This document shows, piece after piece, positions 9,920 through 20,748 of a DNA stretch of 64,000 nt. The translations under genes and the position numbers were made by a program. The notes under the pieces are model-generated. The model worked only from the letters and a program-made list of their open reading frames with translations, was not told where the DNA came from and searched no databases. The stretch spans positions 3,162,001 through 3,226,000 of the forward strand of contig NZ_CP071872.1 in NCBI RefSeq assembly GCF_022647665.1. Reading direction: 5' to 3'. How positions within the stretch are numbered: the stretch's first letter is position 1; every line of letters begins with the position of its first letter. Origin of the DNA: Streptomyces formicae (lineage in GTDB: Bacteria; Actinomycetota; Actinomycetes; Streptomycetales; Streptomycetaceae).

Positions 9920-10661
9920 GACCGGAAAGCTCTTCGCGCTCGCCGCCGCCGTCACCCGCGCGATCTTCCGGCGGCCCTTCCAAGTCCGCGAGTTCATCGA
10001 GCAGTTCTGGTTCATCGCGAGCGTGACGATCCTCCCGGCCGCCCTGGTCTCCATCCCCTTCGGCGCGGTCATCGCGCTCCAGGTCGGCTCGCTCACCGAG
10101 CAGCTCGGCGCCCAGTCCTTCACCGGCGGCGCCAGCGTCCTCGCCGTCATCCAGCAGGCGAGCCCGCTCATCGTCGCCCTGCTGATCTCCGGCGCCGGCG
10201 GCTCCGCCATCTGCGCCGACCTCGGCTCCCGGAAGATCCGCGAGGAGCTCGACGCGATGGAGGTCATGGGCGTCTCGCCCGTCCAGCGCCTCGTCGTCCC
10301 GCGCGTCCTCGCCACCATGTCCGTCGCCGTCCTCCTCAACGGTCTGGTCTCCGTCGTCGGCACCCTCGGCGGCTACTTCTTCAACGTCATCATGCAGAAC
10401 GGAACTCCGGGCGCCTACCTCTCCAGCTTCTCCGCACTCGCCCAGCTGCCCGACCTCTACATCAGCGAGATCAAAGCCCTGATCTTCGGCTTCATCGCGG
10501 GCATCGTCGCCGCCCACCGCGGCCTGGGCCCCCGCGGCGGACCCAAGGGCGTCGGCGACGCCGTCAACCAGTCCGTCGTCATCACCTTCCTCCTGCTGTT
10601 CTTCGTGAACACGGTCCTCACGGCGGTCTACCTCCAGATCGTGCCGCCGAAGGGGGGCTGA
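9822..10661 (+). CDS. yrbEA: Mce transporter permease YrbE1A
   Basis: 279-aa MlaE-family integral membrane protein, one of the two permeases of the Mce transporter. The N-terminal 25 residues are Pro-rich and cytoplasmic-looking. Several hydrophobic segments follow (for example ILPAALVSIPFGAVIAL and SPLIVALLISGAGGSAI). The conserved YrbE signature EELDAMEVMGVSP is present near residue 145, and a C-terminal hydrophobic segment runs up to the end. An AGGGAG precedes the ATG. It is followed after 3 bp by its partner permease, so the two are translationally linked. Confidence 0.93.
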   Translation: MTAPPPVRPQTPPTPQAPEPPRPPLRVLAPLRETGKLFALAAAVTRAIFRRPFQVREFIEQFWFIASVTILPAALVSIPFGAVIALQVGSLTEQLGAQSFTGGASVLAVIQQASPLIVALLISGAGGSAICADLGSRKIREELDAMEVMGVSPVQRLVVPRVLATMSVAVLLNGLVSVVGTLGGYFFNVIMQNGTPGAYLSSFSALAQLPDLYISEIKALIFGFIAGIVAAHRGLGPRGGPKGVGDAVNQSVVITFLLLFFVNTVLTAVYLQIVPPKGG

Positions 10662-10664
10662 GCG

Positions 10665-11468
10665 ATGTCGATGCTCGGCTGGCTGGACCGGTCAGGGGAC
10701 CAGCTCACCTTCTACCTCCGCGCACTCCTCTGGATCCCGCGGACCCTGCGCCGCTACCTCAAGGAGGTCCAGCGCCTCCTCGCCGAAGTCGCCTTCGGCA
10801 GCGGCGGACTCGGTGTCATCGGCGGCACGATCGGCGTGATGATCGCGATGACCCTGTTCACCGGCACGGTCGTCGGCCTCCAGGGGTACGCCGCGCTCAA
10901 CCAGATCGGCACCTCCGCCTTCACCGGCTTCGTCTCCGCGTACTTCAACACCCGCGAGATCGCGCCCCTCGTCGCCGGACTCGCCCTCTCCGCCACCGTC
11001 GGTGCCGGCTTCACCGCCCAGCTCGGCGCCATGCGGATCAACGAGGAGGTCGACGCGCTCGAAGCGATGGGCGTGCGCTCGATGCCGTACCTCGTCACCA
11101 CCCGCATCATCGCCGGAGTCGTCGCGATCATCCCGCTGTACGCGATCGGACTGCTCAGCTCCTACCTCGCCTCCCGCTGGGTCACCGTCGTCTTCAACGG
11201 CCAGTCGGAAGGCACCTACGACCACTACTTCGGGCTCTTCCTCTCCCCGGACGACGTCCTCCTGTCGATCCTCAAGGTGCTGATCTTCAGCGTCATGGTG
11301 ATCCTCGCGCACTGCTACTACGGCTTCCGCGCCTCGGGCGGCCCCGCCGGGGTCGGTGTCGCGGTCGGCCGGTCGGTACGGAACGCGATCGTGCTGATCA
11401 GCGTCACCGACTTCTTCCTCTCGCTCGCGATCTGGGGCGCGACCACGACGGTGAAGGTGGCGGGATGA
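10665..11468 (+). CDS. yrbEB: Mce transporter permease YrbE1B
   Basis: 267-aa MlaE-family permease, partner of the preceding gene. It has the family signature EEVDALEAMGVRS near residue 127 and long hydrophobic segments (VIGGTIGVMIAMTLFTG, IIAGVVAIIPLYAIGLL, ILKVLIFSVMVILAHCY). In the family, the two YrbE proteins form the transmembrane channel on the ATPase dimer, above which the Mce hexamer sits. The stop codon overlaps the start of mceA (ATGA at 11465-11468), a strong sign of coupled translation. Confidence 0.93.
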   Translation: MSMLGWLDRSGDQLTFYLRALLWIPRTLRRYLKEVQRLLAEVAFGSGGLGVIGGTIGVMIAMTLFTGTVVGLQGYAALNQIGTSAFTGFVSAYFNTREIAPLVAGLALSATVGAGFTAQLGAMRINEEVDALEAMGVRSMPYLVTTRIIAGVVAIIPLYAIGLLSSYLASRWVTVVFNGQSEGTYDHYFGLFLSPDDVLLSILKVLIFSVMVILAHCYYGFRASGGPAGVGVAVGRSVRNAIVLISVTDFFLSLAIWGATTTVKVAG

Positions 11469-12717
11469 GCGGCAGAGCGGCAGCGGCGACGGTACACAGA
11501 CGGCTCGCGGGCGTCGTCTTCCTCCTCGTGCCCGCCCTGCTGGTGTGGCTCTCGGTCGCCGTCTACGACAAGGAGTTCACGGACGACGCCACCGTCACCG
11601 TCCTCACGGGCAGCGTCGGCAACGAGATGCACGCCAACGCCGAGGTGAAGCTGCGCGGTGTCGTGATCGGCGAGGTGCGCTCCATACGGACCGACGGCGA
11701 CGGGGCCCGGCTCACGCTCGCCATCGACCGGGACCAGATGGGCCGCGTCCCGGCCGACGTCACCGCCCAGATGCTGCCGACCACCCTCTTCGGCGAGCGG
11801 TTCGTCGCCCTCGTACCGCCGGCCGGAGGCGCCACGTCCGAAGCGCTCAGGTCAGGGGCCACCATCCCGCAGGACCGCTCCGGCAACGCCATCGAACTGG
11901 AGCAGGTGCTCGACAACCTCCTCCCGCTCCTCACCGCCGTCCAGCCGGAGAAACTGTCGGCGACCCTCACGGCCGTCGCCCAGGCGCTGGAAGGACGAGG
12001 CGAACAGCTCGGGCGGACCCTCGTCACCCTCGATGCCCACCTGAAGAAGCTCAACCCCCATCTGCCCACGCTCAACCGGGACATCAGCCGGCTCGTCGAG
12101 GTCAGCAACCTCTACGCGGACGCAGCACCCGACATCGTCCAGGCGCTCACCGACTTCACCACCACCAGCGGCACGATCGCCGGGCAACAGGCCGAGCTGG
12201 CGGGGCTCTACGGTGCGACGACCCGCACCGCGCAGGACCTCACCACCTTCCTGCGCAACAACAAGGACAACCTCATCCGGCTCTCCGCCGTCTCGCGGCC
12301 GACGCTGGAGCTGCTGGCCGAGTACTCGTCCTCGTTCCCCTGCACCCTGCGCACCCTCGCCGGCTTCGTACCGGCCATGGACAAGGCGCTCGGCAAGGGC
12401 ACCGACCGACCCGGGCTCCATGTCGAGGTGAAGACCGTGCCGTCGCTCGGGAAGTACGTCCCGGGCAAGGACACCCCCGCTACGAGGCGTCCGGCGGCCC
12501 GCACTGCTACTCCGTCCCGTACACGGGCAGGCCCGACCCGGCACGCGCAACGGCCGACGCGGAACAGACCCTCGGCCTGCCCAATTCCCCGCAGGAGAAC
12601 GCGCTTGTCAACGAACTCATCGCCCCCGGCATGAAGGTCGCGCCCCGGTCGCTGCCCGACTGGAGCAGCGTGCTCACCGGTCCCGTCTACCGCGGTGCGG
12701 AGGTGACCCTGAAGTGA
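11465..12717 (+). pseudogene. mceA: MceA-family substrate-binding protein, one-base frameshift
   Basis: First MCE-domain subunit. It has an N-terminal membrane anchor (RLAGVVFLLVPALLVWLSV) and an MCE domain (DATVTVLTG through GERFVALVPP), then a long helical region as in Mce needle subunits. The frame breaks at the C5 run 12474-12478. Upstream the protein ends in YVPGKDTP and then reads 51 residues of nonsense to 12634. The other frame continues with RYEASGGPHCYSVPY and ends in YRGAEVTLK at 12717, where GTGA overlaps mceB. Adding one C gives an uninterrupted 417-aa protein. The break may be a sequencing error or a recent mutation, since both halves keep normal coding quality. Confidence 0.85.
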
Positions 12718-13805
12718 GACTCCCCTGGACCTCCGGCGCCCCGGACACCTCCGACACCACCGGCACGCCCGGCGTCCGGCGCCGCAGCATCGCGGGGCCC
12801 CTGGCCAAGTCGATCGTGTTCATCGCCGTCACCGTCGCGACGACGACCGTGCTGGCGTTCTCCATCGCCAACACCGGAGTCGGCGACACGGTCTCCTACA
12901 AGGCCCGATTCACCGACGTCACCGGGCTCATCGGGGGCGACAGCATACGGATCGCCGGGGTGAAGGTCGGCCAGGTCGAGTCGGTCCGGGTGGCCGACCG
13001 GCGCGTCGCCGAGGTGTCCTTCACCGTACGCAAGGGCCGCGCGCTGCCCGCGTCGGTGACCGCGTCGATCAAGTACCTCAACATGGTCGGCCAGCGGTAC
13101 ATCGATCTCGACCAGGGGACCGGGCCCGTCGGCGAGGTCCTCATGCCGGGGGAGACCGTCCCGCTCTCCCGCACCACCCCGGCGCTCGACCTCACCCAGC
13201 TCTTCAACGGCTTCCAGCCGCTCTTCGAGGGACTGGCCCCGGAGGAGATCAACGACCTTGCGGGATCGATCGTGAAGGTGCTCCAGGGCGACGGCGGAAC
13301 GGTCGACAGCCTGATCCGGCACGTCGGTTCGCTCACGACGACCGTCGCCGCCAAGGACAAGGTCATCGGCGAGGTCATCACCAACCTCAACACCGTCCTG
13401 AAGACCGTCAACGACCGCGAGGAGGGCTTCGACGACCTCGTCGTCACGCTCCAGCAGCTCGTCTCCGGATTCGCGGACGACCGCAAGCCGCTCGGTGAGG
13501 CGGTCGAGGCCATGGGCGATCTCACCACCGTCACAGCGGGCCTCATCGAGGACGGCAGGGCACCGCTGAAGGCGGACATCCGCGAGCTCGGCCGGCTCTC
13601 CGAACTCCTCGCCGACAGCACCCCGCAGGTCGAGAACTTCCTGACGAAGACCCCCGCCAAGATGCAGGCGCTCGGCCGGCTCGCCTCGTACGGCTCCTGG
13701 CTCAACCTCTACCTCTGCGAGGCCCAGGTCAGCGGAGTGCGGACATCCGACGGCAGCGAGCCGCCCACCGGCATCGCGATCACCGAGGCGAGGTGCCAGG
13801 GATGA
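12714..13805 (+). CDS. mceB: MceB-family protein
   Basis: 363 aa. A single N-terminal membrane segment (SIVFIAVTVATTTVLAFSIA) is followed by the MCE domain (YKARFTDVTGLIGGDSIRIA through QRYIDLDQG) and a long, mostly helical tail with heptad-like stretches. In the family six such proteins (A-F) assemble into a tunnel for lipids between envelope layers. The GTG start overlaps the mceA stop by 4 bp. The C-terminal region carries the conserved LNLYLCEA-type motif with a cysteine seen in several Mce paralogues here. Confidence 0.93.
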   Translation: MRLPWTSGAPDTSDTTGTPGVRRRSIAGPLAKSIVFIAVTVATTTVLAFSIANTGVGDTVSYKARFTDVTGLIGGDSIRIAGVKVGQVESVRVADRRVAEVSFTVRKGRALPASVTASIKYLNMVGQRYIDLDQGTGPVGEVLMPGETVPLSRTTPALDLTQLFNGFQPLFEGLAPEEINDLAGSIVKVLQGDGGTVDSLIRHVGSLTTTVAAKDKVIGEVITNLNTVLKTVNDREEGFDDLVVTLQQLVSGFADDRKPLGEAVEAMGDLTTVTAGLIEDGRAPLKADIRELGRLSELLADSTPQVENFLTKTPAKMQALGRLASYGSWLNLYLCEAQVSGVRTSDGSEPPTGIAITEARCQG

Positions 13806-13825
13806 AGCTGCCAGGGATGAAGCTG
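13796..13825 (+). repeat. Two tandem 15-bp copies duplicating the mceC start
   Basis: CCAGGGATGAAGCTG occurs twice in direct succession and provides two in-frame ATG codons, 13802 (overlapping the mceB stop as ATGA) and 13817. It adds five residues (MKLPG) and looks like a small recent duplication. Confidence 0.8.
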
Positions 13826-14854
13826 CCGCGGCTGAAGTCGGTGCGGGAACGCAACCCGGTCGCCGTGAGCCTCGTCGGCCTGCTCGTCCTCGCCCTCCTC
13901 GGTCTCGCCGCCTTCCGGGCCGAGTCCCTGCCCTTCATCGGCGAGGGCACCACCTACACCGCCGACTTCACGGAAGCGGCCGGACTCGACGAGGGCGACG
14001 AGGTCCGTGTCGCCGGGGTGAAGGTCGGCGAGGTCACCGCCGTCGGCCTCGACGGCGCCAAAGTGAAGGTCACCTTCAAGGTGAAGGACGCCTGGATCGG
14101 CGACTCCTCCACCGCCGCCATCGCCATCAAGACGCTGCTCGGCGAGAAGTACCTCGCCGTCGATCCCCTCGGCACCCACCGCCAGGACCCCGGCCGGCGG
14201 ATCCCGGCCTCCCGCACGACCTCCCCGTACGACGTCACGCAGGCGTTCAACGACCTCGGCGAGACCATCGGCGAGATCGACACCGAGCAGCTCGCCAAGA
14301 GCTTCGAGGCCATCTCCGCCACCTTCAGGAACTCCCCGCCGAGCGTGCGCAGTGCGGCGACCGGACTGTCCGCACTGTCCCGCTCCGTCTCCGAGCGCGA
14401 CGCGCAACTCGCCGAACTCCTCAAGGGCAGCAGGCAGCTGACGAAGACGCTCTCCGGGAAGAAGAGCAGCTTCGAGACGCTGCTGGAGGACGGCAGCCTG
14501 CTGCTCGGCGAACTGAAGGCCCGCCGGGACGCCATCCACCGGCTCCTCACCGGAACGCGCAGCCTGAGCACGCAGCTCAGCGGACTCGTCGCCGACAACG
14601 ACCGCCGGCTCCAGCCCACGCTCAAGGCCCTGAGCCGGGTGACAGGCGTGCTGGTGAAGAACCACAAGAGCCTGGACGCGATGCTGTCGCTCGCCGGCCC
14701 CTACTACCGGCTCGTCGGCAACACCCTGGGCAACGGCCGCTGGTTCGACTCGTACGTCTGCGGTCTCGTCCCCAAGGACTATCTGCCCCCCGGTACGCCT
14801 CCCGCCACCGGATGCATGCCGCCCAAGCCAGGGAAGGGCGGTGCTGCCTCGTGA
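13802..14854 (+). CDS. mceC: MceC-family protein
   Basis: 350 aa. N-terminal membrane anchor (VAVSLVGLLVLALLGLAAFR), MCE domain (YTADFTEAAGLDEGDEVRVA through GEKYLAVDP), then a helical tail. The start at 13802 is chosen for its ATGA overlap with mceB; 13793 and 13817 are in-frame alternatives. The C-terminal end has the DSYVCGL motif comparable to the Cys motif of MceB. The stop overlaps the GTG of mceD (14851-14854). Confidence 0.92.
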   Translation: MKLPGMKLPRLKSVRERNPVAVSLVGLLVLALLGLAAFRAESLPFIGEGTTYTADFTEAAGLDEGDEVRVAGVKVGEVTAVGLDGAKVKVTFKVKDAWIGDSSTAAIAIKTLLGEKYLAVDPLGTHRQDPGRRIPASRTTSPYDVTQAFNDLGETIGEIDTEQLAKSFEAISATFRNSPPSVRSAATGLSALSRSVSERDAQLAELLKGSRQLTKTLSGKKSSFETLLEDGSLLLGELKARRDAIHRLLTGTRSLSTQLSGLVADNDRRLQPTLKALSRVTGVLVKNHKSLDAMLSLAGPYYRLVGNTLGNGRWFDSYVCGLVPKDYLPPGTPPATGCMPPKPGKGGAAS

Positions 14855-15953
14855 ACCTCCGACGCGTCATCGGCATCGGCGCCGGACTGGCCGTGGTCGC
14901 CGTGGCCGCCACCTCGGGAGTGAGGGCCGTCGAGAGGTCCGAATCGACCCGGATCACCGCCCACTTCCGCACCGCGACCGGTGTCTACGAGGGCTCCGAC
15001 CTGCGCATCCTCGGCGTCAAGGTGGGCACCGTGGGGGAGGTGCGGCCCCAGGGCGACGAGGTGCGGGTGACCCTGTACGTCGACGAGGGCGTCCCGGTCC
15101 CCAAGGACGCGCACGCCGTCGTCGTCGCCCCCAGCGTCGTCGCCGACCGCTACATCCAGCTCGCCCCCGCCTACACCGGCGGACCACGGCTCGCCGAAGG
15201 CGCCGTACTCCCCGCCGAGCGCAACGCGACCCCCTGGAGGTCGACCAGCTCTACGCGGCCATCACCGAACTCAGCACCGCACTCGGCCCGGACGGCGCCA
15301 ACGCCGACGGAGCGCTCGCCGGGCTGATCGACACCGGCGCCGCGAACCTGAAGGGCAACGGCAAGGCCATCGGCGACTCCATCGAGGAGTTCGGCAAGGC
15401 CGCGAGGACGCTGGACGGCAGCAGCGACGACCTCTTCACCACCCTCGCCCACCTCCAGTCCTTCACCACCATGCTGAAGAACAACGACGGCAAGGTCGCC
15501 GAGGCCGAACAGCAACTCGCCGCCGTCACCGGCTTCCTCGCCGAGGACAAGGAGAACCTCGGCGCTGCCCTGAAGGAACTCGCCACCGCACTCGGCCGGG
15601 TCAAGTCGTTCATCCAGAAGAACCGCGGCGCGCTCAAGGAGAACGTCGACGCGCTCGTCCCGCTCACGCAGACACTCGTCGACCAGCGCGTCTCGCTCGC
15701 CGAGGCCATGGACACCGCGCCGCTGGCCGCGTCCAACGTCCTCGACGCGTACGACCCCGCACACCGCACCCTCAACGGCCGCGCCAACCTCAACGAGCTG
15801 AGCATGGGACCCCCGATCATCCTCCCCGGGGACACCGCAGCCGGGCTCGTACCCGTCACGCCCGAGCGGCTGAAGTCGCTGCCGGCGCTGCCGCTGCCGC
15901 CCGTCGGCACGGTCTACGGCACCCCGGAGAAGAAGAAGGGGGGATCCCGGTGA
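14851..15953 (+). pseudogene. mceD: MceD-family protein, one-base frameshift
   Basis: Starts at GTG 14851, overlapping mceC. The N-terminal half has a membrane anchor (VIGIGAGLAVVAVAATSG) and the MCE domain (ITAHFRTATGVYEGSDLRIL through DRYIQLAPAY). At the C5 run 15230-15234 the frame breaks after ERNATP. The continuation LEVDQLYAAITELSTALG and the whole helical tail to EKKKGGSR at 15953 lie in another frame. One added C gives a continuous 367-aa protein. The tail has a regular helical pattern and overlaps mceE by GTGA, so the gene looks otherwise intact. The event is the same kind as in mceA. Confidence 0.85.
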
Positions 15954-17044
15954 GAAGACTGCCGCTCATCGGCGCCGTGGCCGCTCTCGCGCTGCTGACC
16001 GCCGGCTGCGGCGCACCGCAGCTCTCCGGCATCCAGGACCTGCCCCTGCCCGGCGGCGCCGACCTCGGTGACCGTCCGTACGAGATCAGCGCCGAGTTCG
16101 CCGACGTGCTGAGCCTCGTACCGCAGTCGGCGGTCAAGGTGAACGACGTCGCCGTCGGCCGTGTCACCGACATCACCCTCGCGCCCGGCTCCTGGTCCGC
16201 CAAGGTCACCATGCGCATCAACGGCGACGTGAAGCTTCCCGCCGACGCCTACGCGCATCTCGAACAGTCCAGCCTGCTCGGCGAGAAGTACGTCCAGCTC
16301 GCCCCACCGCCCAGGACGTCGACCACACCGGCCACCGCCGCCGGGCTACTGCGCGCCGGAGCAGTGATCCCCCTGACCCGCACCAACCGCAACCCGGAGG
16401 TCGAGGAGGTGCTCGGCGCGCTCTCGATGCTCCTCAACGGCGGCGGCATCAACCAGATCAGGACCATCGCCACCGAACTCAACAAGGCCGTAGGCGGCAA
16501 CGAACCCGAGGTCGCCTCCGTGCTGAAGCGGCTCGACACCCTGGTCACCAGCCTCGACAGCAACAAGACCGACATCACCGCCGCACTCGACGGCGTCAAC
16601 CGGCTCTCCGCCACGCTCGCCACCCGCAAGCAGCAGGTCGGCCAGATCCTCACCGGGCTCAGCCCCGGCCTGAAGGTCCTCGAACAGCAGCGCGGCTCGC
16701 TGCTCACCATGCTGCGCGCCCTCGGGACCCTGTCCACGGTCGCCGTCGACACGGTCGACAAGAGCAAGGACGACACGATCGCCGACCTCAAGGCCCTCGC
16801 GCCCACGCTGAAGGCGCTCGCCGACTCCGGGAAGGCGCTGCCCGACTCGCTCCAGGTGCTGCTCACCTATCCGTTCACGGACGAGGTGCTGCGCGGCATC
16901 AAGGGTGACTACCTCAACCTCTATCTGCATGTGGCGGCCGTGCCCGGGACCACCGTCGTCCCCCCGCTGATCCCGCAGGAGCCCACGGGCGGGCAGTCCG
17001 CCGCGCAGCTTCCGCTCCCGCTCGCGCAGGCACGGGGGAACTGA
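15950..17044 (+). CDS. mceE: MceE-family lipoprotein
   Basis: 364 aa. The N-terminus is a lipoprotein signal (RRLPLIGAVAALALLTAGC) with lipobox LTAGC, as expected for the lipidated MceE subunit. The MCE domain follows (YEISAEFADVLSLVPQSAVK through EKYVQLAPP), then a helical tail ending with a Pro-rich segment. GTG start overlapping the mceD stop. Predicted to be lipid-anchored on the outer face of the membrane as part of the Mce hexamer. Confidence 0.94.
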   Translation: MRRLPLIGAVAALALLTAGCGAPQLSGIQDLPLPGGADLGDRPYEISAEFADVLSLVPQSAVKVNDVAVGRVTDITLAPGSWSAKVTMRINGDVKLPADAYAHLEQSSLLGEKYVQLAPPPRTSTTPATAAGLLRAGAVIPLTRTNRNPEVEEVLGALSMLLNGGGINQIRTIATELNKAVGGNEPEVASVLKRLDTLVTSLDSNKTDITAALDGVNRLSATLATRKQQVGQILTGLSPGLKVLEQQRGSLLTMLRALGTLSTVAVDTVDKSKDDTIADLKALAPTLKALADSGKALPDSLQVLLTYPFTDEVLRGIKGDYLNLYLHVAAVPGTTVVPPLIPQEPTGGQSAAQLPLPLAQARGN

Positions 17045-18309
17045 TGCTGACACTCGCCACCCGCCTCAAGAACGTCGCCTTCCTCCTCATCGGCGTCCTG
17101 GTGCTCGGCTTCGTCGGCATCCGCTACGCCGACCTCGGCCGCTACGCCGGCATGGACGGCTACTACACCGTACGCGTCCAACTCGACCGGACCGGCGGGC
17201 TGTTCACCCACTCCAACGTCACCTACCGGGGCGTGTCGGTGGGCCGGGTCGGTCCGATCCGGCTCACCGACGAGGGCGTCGAGGCCGAGCTGCGGATCGA
17301 GGACTCCGCGCCCCGGATCCCCGCCGACCTGGAGGCGGTCGTCGCCTCGCTCTCCGCCGTCGGCGAGCAGTACATCGACCTGCGGCCCGTCGGCGACACA
17401 GGCCCCTATCTGCGCGAGGGCTCCGTCGTCGACCAGGCGTCCACGCAGGTGCCGGCGCCCGTCACCGACGTCCTCACCAGCATCGACCAGCTGGCGTCGT
17501 CCGTCGACCTGGAGGCGCTGCGGACCGCCGTCGACGAGTTCGGGGCGGCGCTCGGCGGACGCGGCGACGACCTCCAGGTGCTGATGGACAGCGGCAACGA
17601 CTTCGTCATGGCGGCGGACGAGGCCCTGCCGGTCTCGGTCCGGCTCATGGAGGACGGTGAGACGGTGCTGCGCACCCAGGCCGAACAGAGCCAGGCGCTC
17701 ACGTCCTTCGCCCACGGCGCCAGGGAACTGGCCGGGCAGCTCAAGAGCTCCGACAGTGATCTGCGGCGGCTGATCGCCACCGCACCGGACGCGGCGGGCC
17801 AGATCAGCGGACTGCTCCGGGACCTCGAACCCGGCCTCGGCGTCGTCGTCGCCAATCTGCTCACCACGTCGGAGGTGGCCGTGACCCGGCAGCGCGGCAT
17901 CGAGGAACTGCTCGTACGTCTCCCCGCCGTCGCTGCCGCCGGCTCGACCGCCGTCAACGACAAGGGCGCGAGCTTCGGCATGTCGGTCACGTTCTTCGAG
18001 CCGCTGCCCTGCGTCGAGGGCTACGGCTCGACGGTGTACCGCAACGGTCTCGACACCACCGCCGCGAAGCCGCCCTTCAACACCAAGGCCCGCTGCACCG
18101 CGCCGCCGAGCAGCGGCAAGAACGTCCGCGGCAGCGCCAACGCGCCCGGCGGCGGCCCCGTTCCGGACCCGGCCGAGCCCGGCTCGCGGCCCTTGCCGCC
18201 GCTGGCACTGCCCGCCGTACCCGACTCACCGTCCGGCACGGACGGGGCGGACGGGGCGGACGGGACAGCGGGAATGGCCGGACTGCTGGGGCTGGAGGCC
18301 GGCCGATGA
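17044..18309 (+). CDS. mceF: MceF-family protein
   Basis: 421 aa, last of the six Mce subunits. N-terminal anchor (NVAFLLIGVLVLGFVGIRYA), MCE domain (YTVRVQLDRTGGLFTHSNVT through GEQYIDLRPV) and a helical tail. The last 80 residues are a Pro/Gly/Ser-rich low-complexity extension with a small GADGADG repeat, longer than a minimal MceF. Its ATG overlaps the mceE stop (TGATG). The stop overlaps the next gene by 4 bp. Confidence 0.93.
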   Translation: MLTLATRLKNVAFLLIGVLVLGFVGIRYADLGRYAGMDGYYTVRVQLDRTGGLFTHSNVTYRGVSVGRVGPIRLTDEGVEAELRIEDSAPRIPADLEAVVASLSAVGEQYIDLRPVGDTGPYLREGSVVDQASTQVPAPVTDVLTSIDQLASSVDLEALRTAVDEFGAALGGRGDDLQVLMDSGNDFVMAADEALPVSVRLMEDGETVLRTQAEQSQALTSFAHGARELAGQLKSSDSDLRRLIATAPDAAGQISGLLRDLEPGLGVVVANLLTTSEVAVTRQRGIEELLVRLPAVAAAGSTAVNDKGASFGMSVTFFEPLPCVEGYGSTVYRNGLDTTAAKPPFNTKARCTAPPSSGKNVRGSANAPGGGPVPDPAEPGSRPLPPLALPAVPDSPSGTDGADGADGTAGMAGLLGLEAGR

Positions 18310-18787
18310 CGTACAGAACGAAGGCCATGGGCTGGGTCGCCATCGCCCTGGCGGTGCTGTTCTGTGCGTACGGCGGCTGGTCGTACGCGCAGGCACGCGA
18401 TGACGGGGCGACGGCGTACGCGACCGCGCGCGACGCTGCCCTCACCGACGGGCGGCGCCACGTCGCCGGACTCAGCACCGCCGATGCGCGCAGCCCGCAG
18501 GAATCCCTGCGGACCTGGCTGTCGGCATCGACCGGTCCGCTGCGGGACCAGCTCCGCAAGGCCGGCGCCCCCAGCGGCACGGCGGCCCGCGCCACCGTCA
18601 CGGACGCGGCGCTCACGTCCCTGGACGACCGGGCCGGCACTGCGGAGCTGATCGCGACCCTCCGGGTCGAACTCACCCCGGCCGGAGGCCGGCGGACAAC
18701 GGACCGCAAACGCCTGGAGGCCACCCTGACCCGCACGGCCGACGGCTGGAAGGTCTCCGAGCTCGGCGCGGTACCGGTGGGGGCGCC

Positions 18788-18791
<4 letters not shown>
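18306..18791 (+). CDS. Mce-associated membrane protein (first pair, short type)
   Basis: 161 aa. One N-terminal membrane helix (GWVAIALAVLFCAYGGWSY) and a small extracytoplasmic alpha+beta domain that ends in the typical WKVSELGAVPVG. Mce-associated (Mas/Mam) proteins are thought to stabilise the Mce transporter. The layout closely resembles the gene at 19459, which has the same helix/GWKLSALGQAPVG ending, so the two are probably paralogues. Overlaps both neighbours by 4 bp, so it is cotranslated with mceF. Confidence 0.85.
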
Positions 18792-19410
<619 letters not shown>

Positions 19411-19420
<10 letters not shown>

Positions 19421-19449
19421 GCACTCCCGATAGGCCACTCCCGATAGGG
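19411..19449 (+). repeat. Three tandem 13-14-bp units at a stop codon
   Basis: CTCCCGATAGG(C)CA is repeated three times; the first copy contains the TAG stop of the preceding gene and the others fill the gap before the next. It looks like slippage duplication and breaks the otherwise unbroken chain of overlapping starts and stops. Confidence 0.75.
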
Positions 19450-19458
19450 GCGACATCC

Positions 19459-19992
19459 ATGGCACGACGCACGCCGAGGAACCCGCTGCTCACCGTCGCC
19501 GTGACGCTCGCCGTCGCGGCCGCCGGCTGGGCGGGCCTGAGCGGCCGGTCCTGGTACGCGGCCGCGCACGACGACGCGGCCGCCTACGCGCACGAGCGCG
19601 ACCGGGCGCTGGCCGCGGCGGAACAGGCCGTGCAGAACATGAACACGCTCGACCACCGGGACGTCGACCGTGGACTCGACCGCTGGGAGGACTCCAGCAC
19701 CGGCGACCTTCACAAACAACTCGTCGACGGGCGGGGCCAGTTCGAGAAGCAGATCAAGGAGGCCAGGACGGTGACCACCGCGAAGGTGCTGTCGGGGGCG
19801 GTGACGGAGCTCGACGAGCGGGCCGGGAGGGCGAGCGTCATGGTCGCCCTGCGGATCACGGTGACCGCCCCGAAGGGCGAACCGGCGGCCAAGGAGAGCC
19901 GGCTCCTCGGCGAACTCACCCGGACGCCCGAGGGCTGGAAGCTCAGCGCCCTGGGCCAGGCACCGGTCGGCAATGCCACGGCGGCAGGCTGA
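19459..19992 (+). CDS. Mce-associated membrane protein (second pair, short type)
   Basis: 177 aa. An N-terminal membrane helix (LLTVAVTLAVAAAGWAGLSG), then DDAAAYAHERDRALAAAEQA and an outer domain ending in GWKLSALGQAPVG. It is the counterpart of the gene at 18306, with the same size, topology and C-terminal motif. It starts at an ATG 38 bp after the first pair, the only real gap within this part of the operon. Presumed auxiliary subunit of the Mce transporter. Confidence 0.85.
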   Translation: MARRTPRNPLLTVAVTLAVAAAGWAGLSGRSWYAAAHDDAAAYAHERDRALAAAEQAVQNMNTLDHRDVDRGLDRWEDSSTGDLHKQLVDGRGQFEKQIKEARTVTTAKVLSGAVTELDERAGRASVMVALRITVTAPKGEPAAKESRLLGELTRTPEGWKLSALGQAPVGNATAAG

Positions 19993-20004
19993 GGAGGTCA
20001 CACC

Positions 20005-20744
<740 letters not shown>

Positions 20745-20748
<4 letters not shown>

